64,000 bases of DNA from Lytechinus pictus (lineage: Eukaryota; Echinodermata; Echinoidea; Temnopleuroida; Toxopneustidae): the NCBI RefSeq assembly GCF_037042905.1, contig NC_087247.1, forward strand, positions 43,003,920 through 43,067,919, read 5' to 3'. Within the stretch, counting starts at the first letter, position 1. Each line of letters opens with the position of its first letter. Below, one piece after another: positions 16,301-64,000 of the stretch. The translations under genes were made by a program, and so were the position numbers. The notes under the pieces were generated by a model that made no database searches, was not told the origin of the DNA, and saw only the letters and a program-made list of their open reading frames with translations.

Positions 16301-19300
16301 TGATAAAAGGTGAAGCAATCATCAATCTCTTGGAGTTGGACATGCCATATTTAAATCAGCACCGGAATATGAGTGCATTTACACAAACAAATTATACTTT
16401 TACTCTTCATTAATTCTATTCAGCTATTCTAAAATGATCATTTTTTTCTGTTGTCTTTACCTCCATATATCCTTCCCCCTTTTTATCTTGTTCCATTTTT
16501 GTATCCAATTCATCACAGTCCCTGCCTTTCCCTCCTTCACTTTTCACCTTCTCTTTTTGTTTGTCTGCCAGTCTCTCTCTTGAATACCCATTCTGTCTTA
16601 ACATCTACGACAACCCCTTGCTCTCTGGGTGTGCGTGTACCTGTAACTCTTCTCTTTCCCCCTCCCCCTCATATTTATCATTTTCATTTGGAACTGTGTA
16701 TTGATTGTCAAAGCACATAAAGGAATCAAACAATCTGTAAGTAGTTGTGATATGATAATTATTTTTCTTCCATCTATCCCTCATTTATTAGTTTGATCTG
16801 TACCAATTTGTTAAATTATAGGCACAGCAAAAACATATATCACTAACATACATTTGACAAATGAACAAAAATAATTTCCTCTTGAAATGTTGCTTAACAC
16901 AATATATCTTACAAATATTTTGTGCAATTTGTGGTTGACCTTGAATTAACATCTTTCACATCTGAAAAATGGGTAAATAAAAGTAATATAAGTCCATTAA
17001 TCAAATCCAAAATTGTCGGGTAAATTGAATAAGTTGTGATTCTTGAGAGAATTTATGTCGTTTTGATAAAAGTTTAAAAGCAAATAAAACTCTTTAACAT
17101 ATTTTCATCAGTTGCCTTAGTACGAAAGATTTGGAATTTAAGTAAACACTCTTAGCATCATGCAGTTATGGAGGAAATCTATTTTGAACCTTAGAATTTC
17201 AGACTACATCAATAGTGGCTACCTTGTTCATTTTTATATAAATCAAACAGATCACAAAATCCAAGCCAATGTAAATCTCTCTTTCTACAATTGATGACCA
17301 GCACATCTTGAATACTTTGGAAATTTGGCAAAGAATAAAAACAATGCATATGGCAGGAAGTCTGACATAATAATCTTATCACTTTCAAGTGTAGAAATGT
17401 TTTTTATTCTACAAAAATAGACAATAAGCCATGGTGAAGTCTATCTACAATACACAGTTTCACAGAGGTGTAAACTTCACAGGGCTATAATAATATGTGA
17501 TGCAACACTAACAAAATTATATACATACAAACACAAATTCAATGCAAAATATACAAATAAATCAGTTTGTAAACATGTGTTTACATTCATGAGGCTAAAG
17601 AAAAATGCCACACTCACTACAACAAAATATCAAGAAGTCCATCTAAGAATACAATACATTTTGTTAATAATTAATCACTGTTATTAAAATATGTTGAAAT
17701 TGCATCTTATATACTTCACCCTGTATTAAAATAGCCTTCGTTTAAAAATTGCAATATAAGCATCGTTATTATTGCTGAATTTTTCATCTTATGAAATAAG
17801 GAGTAGACTTTTTCATCCTGTTTGTATTGTTATATCGGCCCTGTAATGCAAAAATTTATGATAATTCACAATTAAAATTTCTGGACCCGGATGAAAGAAT
17901 TGTGTTTAAATGAAGAAAAAAAAAGTCAACACATCAAAATGCATGCTTCTGATTTTTGTAAGTTCAAGTTTTCTTTTGGAAATTTCATTACAACACTTCC
18001 TGCAATGGCAGATTGTTTTCACCCAAAATGAGCATGCAGTGCAATGCTCTTGATCTAACACTGTTATTTTGTGATTGATAACAAACATTTGTTTTACACG
18101 ACCCAGGTGTATTTGTAGATATTCTGAATTTATTATAAATTACACCACAACCCATCCACTTATATTTGGAATGGACTCTTCCAAAGTTCTGTTGGTGGGC
18201 CAAACTCATTCCATTGTCACTCCTAATTTGCAATCACTCTGGTTTAATGCGAGCAACCTTAGTAGCTCTTTACTTCACATGGTAAAAGGGCACCTTCATT
18301 TAACAAAGAACATACCACTAATGATAAACCACTTCAGAAGAAAATGGAGAACAAAGGATCAGGGCAAGTAACTTGAGTGACAAACAAAATCTAGCAAGGC
18401 TAGCAGCACATATTATGCATTGTACAATTGTTTTAATGAATTAAATACCGACCATGTACGATCTCAATTTGATATTGTAAAGCTGTTCATGAAATATATA
18501 GCACTTTGGGGGAAAATACGTAGCAGATTTTATATCATTCAAACGACTGACAACCAAATGGTGAGTATCAATTGAATCTCACACTATCTTTCTGTAGTTA
18601 TACATAAATTCGCTTTACAATACTATTTCTGGTACTATTTGATCGTAATAAATTTCTGAACTGACAAAATAATTCACAAATAAAATACAATTATTTGTTT
18701 ATATTGCAAAATCATTATAAACTTGGAACCTTCTAAAATACATAAATTGGGACCTTCTGATAAATACTTGCACAGATGTTATGAAAAACAGCCCATAAAT
18801 AAATAAACTAGCATTAAGGCATGGAAATTGTTCTTTTGAAAGCACAAACCAATTGTTCTTAAAATGGCAAAACATATTTCAGTCTCTAGTTTCATTTCGA
18901 AAGAAATATTAGCATGAATAATGTGAATAGCACTTGAAAATATCTATTACAAACTTTAATACCCCTCAAAAAAAATTAATGACAGCATTGACCAAATAAT
19001 TGTTGAAAACATATAATTCAAACATTGAAGAAATATAGCTCGGTAGAGAATTAAAACCAAATATAGATTAGTTGAAAATCTATTCCTTGTTAAAAAATGC
19101 AGATGAAATATGCTTTTAAAAACCCCATATATTTTCTGACAAACTAAGTAAGATTTACAACATCTGGAAAAGAGATATATCTAAGAAGTAAACAATGAGA
19201 GAATGCTGAAATACTTGTTAATGTGTAAGTATTGAAAGAGTAAGTAAACCATTTATATAAAAATTTATCTGAATTTCTATCAAGGTGTTGGCTAGTTCTA

Positions 19301-22300
19301 TTACATGTAAAGATCTGCTTTAAATATTTCTTGCTATGAAGAAAACAACACAGTACACAAATCACTTTACTGTATTGAATACCTTATTCAATTTAGTAAT
19401 GATTGCAGAATATGAAAAAAAATATCCATCATAATCCCAGAATTTCAAAATAATGTTAAAAAACTTCCAACATAATAATGATTTTTAATTGAATACAGAT
19501 TACAGGGAAATCACTATGAGCCATTCAACAAGTGCTTTTGACTGCATTTCTACAAGACAATACTAATGTGATGGTGCTTAATAGAGTGAAGCACAGCATT
19601 TGTGCTAAAATTGCTCACCAGCCGAGTGCTCATGGTAGGGATTTCCAAAATAAGCTCAAGGTCCCTTGACCCTGGATATGCTTTTACACCTGACTGATCA
19701 CAAAAATACACATTAATCTTAAGAATCCATTCATATCTCAAAACACTTGATAATTTATCCCATGCATTCACATCTCCCTAAACCAGATCAATTTCTAATA
19801 TTCAAGGGTAATCAACAAGACTCTTGCATTCCTTTTCAAAAGACATGCATTCTTCTTGCCTCATACCAAAAGTTCTTGTAATTTGCTTTCACACTGCAAA
19901 TCTGCACTAGATCTTCAAGGAATCCCATTTTGCACAAGTTTTCTTTCTTGGATTTTAGAATGACTTTGCTTTCACACTGGTACAATAGCAAGTATAGTTT
20001 GCGATCAGGTGGGTGCAGGAGGTCCAATGTAACAAATTAGCAGATCATTGCTATAATTATTCATCAGTGATATCATGTGCATTTGAAGAAGTGCAATGAT
20101 AACATCCCTGTTATTTGCAGTTTTTGACATTACATAATCAATTGCCAAATAAATTAATACAACCAACATATATAGCAAACTTGAAAATATTGTTGTAGTA
20201 TGCAAAACATTAACAAGTAACTATTTTTTTTCAATCCTAACTTTCTCAGAGTAGGTGAACAAATTTCAGCCAAAATACTTGCTTCCTTCAGCTATATTAA
20301 GAGGTAAAATACTATCACAGCCCAACAATTTCAATATCTTGCATTCAGCTTCTTGAAATTCATTTCAAATACAGTCACAAATACAAAATGCATATATTTT
20401 TATCTAAAATAAGTTGAACCAGATATACAAATAGTTTACATAGCATTAATACCTATTTCATCAATACTCTTTCACTGTAAAAAAATGTATTAATATTTGC
20501 AAAAACTTCTATGTACACTAAATCTTCATGAATTATGTACAGTCATCCTCATTCTGAATAAATATAATTTGCACCATATCACTGAGGCAAAGATTGAATA
20601 CAATATATAGAAACAGAAGGTGGGGGGGGGGTCTGATATGAATATCTCAGGCAGTATGTACAGAAAAACTGATTAGAATTGATCAATAGCTAAGGTTATT
20701 AGCTACAGTTAAAATAACTGTATCTCAGTACTCTTTGATGGAGTTGACAATAACTGATAATTATAGCATCTTCTGCACAAATTTAATATGAAAATAATAC
20801 TTGCATGAGAACTATGGCATGTTAAATTATTCAAGAGTAGGCATTGTTACTGTCAATGGCATTCTGTGTAGGATCTATAACATTTCAACAACTAAAAACA
20901 TTATCATTACTACCATTACAGTGATAAACTGTCATTTTACTTGACATAAAACAAAGTGCAAAATACTTAGTAGAAATAATGCACTGAACAGACAGAGTGA
21001 AGTCCAACTAAGCAACAAATGCGAATATGTACATCTCATATATATCACTGTCACACCTCTTTACAAATAGTATGAAATAAATTTAACATTATAAGATCAC
21101 TAAGTAGATCGATCCTTTAGATTGCTTGAACATGTGCACATGGCCTTTTTCTGCCTTACATGTAGTAGATAAGTGAGCAGTGATGAGGGGTCATGAGTAG
21201 AGTATAATGACCAGTCATGTATTTTAGATGAGGATGTTTTATGAAATAACAAAATCCATATCACTACCCTATAAAACAAATAATGCACATCATTTTGCTC
21301 AAGCATTATAGTAATTACCCACACTTTTTTACCATTGAAACAGTCCAAACACCCTCAGCTATACCTTGGGCATGGTAGAACTGTTCCTAAGCTACCTCGT
21401 GCATGCAATTCTTACTAATGCCCTCCATGATGTGTATTATTTGTACAATACTGGTTTTTTATTATATAAAAAATGTTATTTTCTGAAGATATTTTTTAGC
21501 TACGGGGAATATGAAAACTGACAAACATTCTAAAAGTTTTCTCTTACTACAGAAAAAATAATCAACAGAACACCATCAGAAACATTTTGAGTTGAATCTT
21601 TATTCTGATTTCATTTATCTTTAAAACTTATCATTATTAGGTAAAAGATAACATCACCCCATCACTGTCTTCATATGATGTTTGAGTGAACACTGACAGG
21701 TACAAATGTGACCAGTATCATGATGCTTTTACTGATATCTACTGCTGTGTAGGGTTTTGAATGCCATTCAAGCCTTTGACTATTGTAAAAATGTACATCT
21801 ATATCCAATATAACAATTAATTTTCAAGTCCACATGGCATGATTAGGAATACCTGAGAATACTAATCAATAGCAACCATGATAACTTGACATTCTGATAT
21901 TGTTCACTTGATCGTCACTAGAAAGAATAGTTTATTGATAATCATCATAGGCATCTTTTTATCGTAAAAGGGTGCCATGTCATTTGCTCCTACAATAAGT
22001 ACTGCTGTTTTTCTGAAGACAAGGGATTCTTAAGCATACCTATGCAAGGGGGGAAAGACTGTCCCTCTACAAGTAGCAAACAAATTAAAAAGAGAGGACA
22101 AGAGAGAATGGAATAGAAGAGGGATTTGTTCATCTCCAAAACAGACAGTTGATACTTTTTTTAAGGGAATCTACCGGAAGGATTAAGGTAATGATGGAGT
22201 TTTGGTTTGCAATGGGATGCAGATGACTAATCACAAGAGCAAATGGCACTGACCCTCTTGAAAGAGCAAAAAGTAAACTGTACTGCTTCAAAACGGAGAA

Positions 22301-22384
22301 TGAAAATAATCATTCCTCCAATTATGCAAACACCGGAACAAAATTGAACCTAAAAACAAGAGGTCTGATTGATAAGTGACGAGA
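16301..22384 (-). other. Caspr 3' flank, probably including its 3' UTR
   Basis: AT-rich sequence without exon-like frames or recognisable repeats apart from short A and T runs and a CT-rich patch at 16440-16680. Minus-strand AATAAA candidates lie at 21936-21931 and 21604-21599, about 450 and 780 nt after the Caspr stop. None can be chosen from sequence alone. Confidence 0.4.
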
Positions 22385-61057
<38,673 letters not shown>

Positions 61058-61638
61058 CTGCAATAATTATGAGGGAGAAGACAAGTAACGTTATTATTAT
61101 CGGATATGCTTTACTTTTCAAAAACAAAACAATAAATACAGAGTTATACAAAAGGGCACAAGAAAATCCAATAATATTTTCATCATTACAAACATGATTA
61201 TTATCATAGCAAGTGAGCTGTGGAAAGAGTAAATAGTGATATTATTGATAGGGGAAAACACCACATAAATAAAACAAATGTCACAGGATTACACAGATGC
61301 ACATTACTGAGAATATGAATTCTAATTTCAAAAAAAAAATGTCAAGCTTGAAATTTTGTAGAACATGAAGAAATCAGAACATAAATGAACTAAAAAAATT
61401 GCAATAATACAGGCCTACACATGTGCACCAGCTTTAATACACACTTCAATTTATGTAGAACTGCATGTGGCAATATTTCCACATCTGCTTTCAAACAAGC
61501 CAATTACAATTGGTTAAACCAACATCATTAGTAAATACAGGCATCACTGAAACAGAAACACATGGTTTCACTTGGCCTCATGATGTCCATACAATCTTAT
61601 AGCCTGTTCACATGCCAAAAAGCTTTTCAAAAATTTAA
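61058..61638 (-). other. Upstream intron of Caspr exon a
   Basis: No signal-peptide exon was found. AT-rich, with A-runs. Confidence 0.4.
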
Positions 61639-62085
61639 AGGGCAAGTCCATCCTAACAAAAATTGAAAAAAAAGGAAAAAAATCAATATGCCTATGGTAT
61701 TCCAAGCAAATTTTGTTCCACACTGTAATGTAAAAGAAAGTTTGATTCCTCCCTGGACGTGTATATGGAATTGCCATATTGTCATAATTTGATGAAGAGT
61801 TTCCTCATTATCAAATGTGCAAAATATGAATGATTGTATTATCATGCAAACAAAATACTAAATAAAGGGTGAGTGAGTGTCATCATCAATTTTCTCATTT
61901 CTTTTACAAATCCCTGTGTTGTGCATATCATACTCCTTTGTGAAAAATAAACAAAATTTTGAAATGCCATCAAGTTCTTATTTCACATAAGTTTGGATTT
62001 AAATTAAATTTCCAGCATTGCACTTGTTTGATTTATTATTTTTTTTTAATTCAAATCATTTTTTTGTTGGGGTGAACTTGACCAA
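61639..62085. mobile_element. Fold-back MITE, same family as 1-231
   Basis: The left end AGGGCAAGTCCATCCTAACA, preceded by TTAA at 61635-61638, pairs with TTGTTGGGGTGAACTTGACC at the right end with a few mismatches. Inner GAGTGTCATCATCAATTTTC matches the copy at 1-231. The right TTAA is lost. Confidence 0.75.
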
Positions 62086-64000
62086 AAGAAAAAATGTGAA
62101 AACTGAAACCTATCAGAGCATAACTACAAATAAAAACATCATACAAAGACCAAACTCTCTATAAATCACGTAGGCCCTAATTTATTACTAAAATTTCTGG
62201 TACAGGGTACTTAGTTGTAACCCATGTTTCCCTTTGCATACTGCTTCCAAATAGTAGGCCTACCATCCATTACTGTTGTCAAACTTGTCTTACATTGTAA
62301 GTACAGTTCATGATTTGATGCAAGCAGTTTGCACAAATTCACAATTTAAAATGAATTTTGGCCTTAATGATACAGTCACACCAAAAAAAAATGACTTCAG
62401 ACCAATCAAAGCCATAACATTACTTTAATGGCATACCATTATCGGTTTGAAGGTTCTGTTGGTGCATACACTTTCACATTACACCAGACTGTGTTCAGAT
62501 CATAGTATAAATATACATGTAGCACATGAAGAGCCTACATGTATACAATTTCAGAGAATCTACAGTATACAAATTATGACTATATCTTTTTCAGTGTGAA
62601 CAAGGAGAACATCTCCTGGAGACTCACAAAGGGGACATGGCAACCACAGCAGGGGAAGGGCATGGGACTTGCTCAAGTTATTTGAAGGCTTCATTATTAA
62701 AATTCTAGATTTATTAGATCCAATAAAAATTAAAAAAGAGGTGGCGAAACAAATGACAAGGGCTAATCCTAACACAACGTCACAGGGCAAGGTTTACAAG
62801 TGATTTCACCAAAATGACAAAAAAAATACCTTATTTCCATGGTACATGTAAAAACAAAAATTAACAATATCTGTATTCTTATTGCAAAATAGAAGTCATG
62901 ACATATGTAGGTCTTTTATAGAATTTATCATAATTATTCATGTTTATTATTAAAAGCATTTTTCAAAATCAAATTTTAATACTAGAGGGAATACATGTAC
63001 TTTACATGTGCATGAAACGAATGAGCACCTTTTGAAACTCAGTTTTAGTCGAGAACTGCATAAATGTGGACAAGTCTACATTGTAATACCTCACAAAACA
63101 CCAGTGTAGTAAAAAAATGCCCCTCCATCTCAAAGTATCTCCGTGCAATTAAAGTTCAATAATCAAATTACCCAATACAACCCTTTAAAGCTGGAACAGC
63201 ACAAGGTTGAGCACATGTTTCTGGAAGGGATTTGGATTTATATGTACAAGTATGTGCACGCATGTATATCTAGAGACAAATGATTCATTGGATGTATTTT
63301 TTTTTAATAGTTTTAAAGGCAGAATGAGCATTATGAAACACATAATTACAGATCAAAAACGAAGTTCAATACCAAATTGCTATAAATGTTTCCTGCTTCA
63401 TATACATGTACATTTAGGCCTTAAATCCTCATTGCAAAAGAGTTAACAAGAACAACGTACATTCTATGTTTTATAAACCATCTTTATCATATTGTGTACT
63501 AGTGGAGGCCTACATATTGAAGACTTTTTAAAAGTTACTTGGAATTATCTTCTGCATCATGTATACAAATATTAACATATATAGTCCTATACAGTATATT
63601 TTTGGAGGAATGCAAAATTCATCAAATTATGATTGAATTACATAAAATTCAATATACATCATCTGTTCTGACTTCTGATGGTTTGTCGTATCATGGCCAG
63701 AATCCAAATGTCTACTTGTAAGTTGTATTAAGTCACTGTCCTCTGCCAGGTTAATTCTCATTTTTTCTTGTTTTCTGTTCTGCAATTTTAAATCCATTGA
63801 GTTCATTTGATGTCAAAATACATCTATCCAAGATTATGATGCTTTATTTTACATACAAAGTGATGCGGATCAGAGTATTTTTTTAATATCACCTCGGAAA
63901 CAGCATGAAATGGATACTTGCTGCAATCTACATACTAGTAGTCTGGTCTGTTAGCGTAAAAAAATATAAGTAGGTTTATAAGAATGAAAGAATCAAATTA
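62086..64000. other. No gene recognised
   Basis: AT-rich sequence with TACATGTA palindromes. A minus-strand frame at 62790-62560 begins with a hydrophobic stretch but lacks a suitable phase-1 donor, so I do not call it the missing Caspr first exon. Confidence 0.4.

Noticed and set aside
62560..62790. Hydrophobic minus-strand N-terminus as the missing Caspr signal-peptide exon
   Set aside because: No phase-1 GT donor in a suitable place after the hydrophobic stretch, and the distance and sequence give no independent support.

Overview
The window is intron-rich, AT-rich animal nuclear DNA. It most likely comes from a marine invertebrate deuterostome, and my best guess is an echinoderm such as a sea urchin. 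The evidence is two recognisable bilaterian genes with GT-AG introns and a dense load of palindromic MITEs, a tRNA-derived SINE, a Penelope-like element and Helentron-like repeats. The group assignment is inference; no species is named from the sequence.

Two protein-coding genes are present, both on the minus strand. (1) MyD88, the Toll/IL-1 receptor adaptor, is complete between 13753 and 8562 in six coding exons whose phases join into 382 codons plus stop: N-terminal extension, death domain, intermediate domain, TIR domain. (2) A contactin-associated protein / Neurexin-IV (Caspr) gene occupies 61057 to 22385. I place 22 coding exons whose phases all fit. They give about 1281 residues in the order F5/8C, LamG1, LamG2, EGF1, fibrinogen-like, LamG3, EGF2, LamG4, transmembrane helix, short cytoplasmic tail. 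Only the signal-peptide exon is not located; it is either upstream of 61057 or outside the window.

Layout: 1-8560 is gene-free, with MITEs, a TAGA microsatellite, a tRNA-SINE and a nested fold-back element just downstream of MyD88. 8562-13753 is MyD88. 13754-22384 is intergenic and includes a 36-bp perfect palindrome overlapping a CRE-like site, plus two fold-back elements. 22385-61057 is the Caspr gene, whose introns hold most of the mobile DNA. 61058-64000 is upstream or first-intron sequence with one MITE.

The most interesting material is in the Caspr introns. Three related elements (25016-26358, 51171-52116, 54102-55278) have asymmetric inverted termini, a small conserved hairpin and an internal tandem array of roughly 150-190 bp units. 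They look like non-autonomous Helentron (HINE-type) elements. Many of their units carry a perfect DR1 nuclear-receptor site, and one copy shows matching changes in three copies of its terminal motif. A 3.47 kb element with 32-33 bp inverted ends and a TTA target duplication (PIF/Harbinger-like) contains a broken Penelope-like retroelement. A 1.64 kb TA-flanked element is built around repeated palindromic GGGGTAAGTTGGAAC boxes. The two genes have no evident joint function: MyD88 acts in innate immune signalling, and Caspr proteins act in septate/axoglial junction adhesion.
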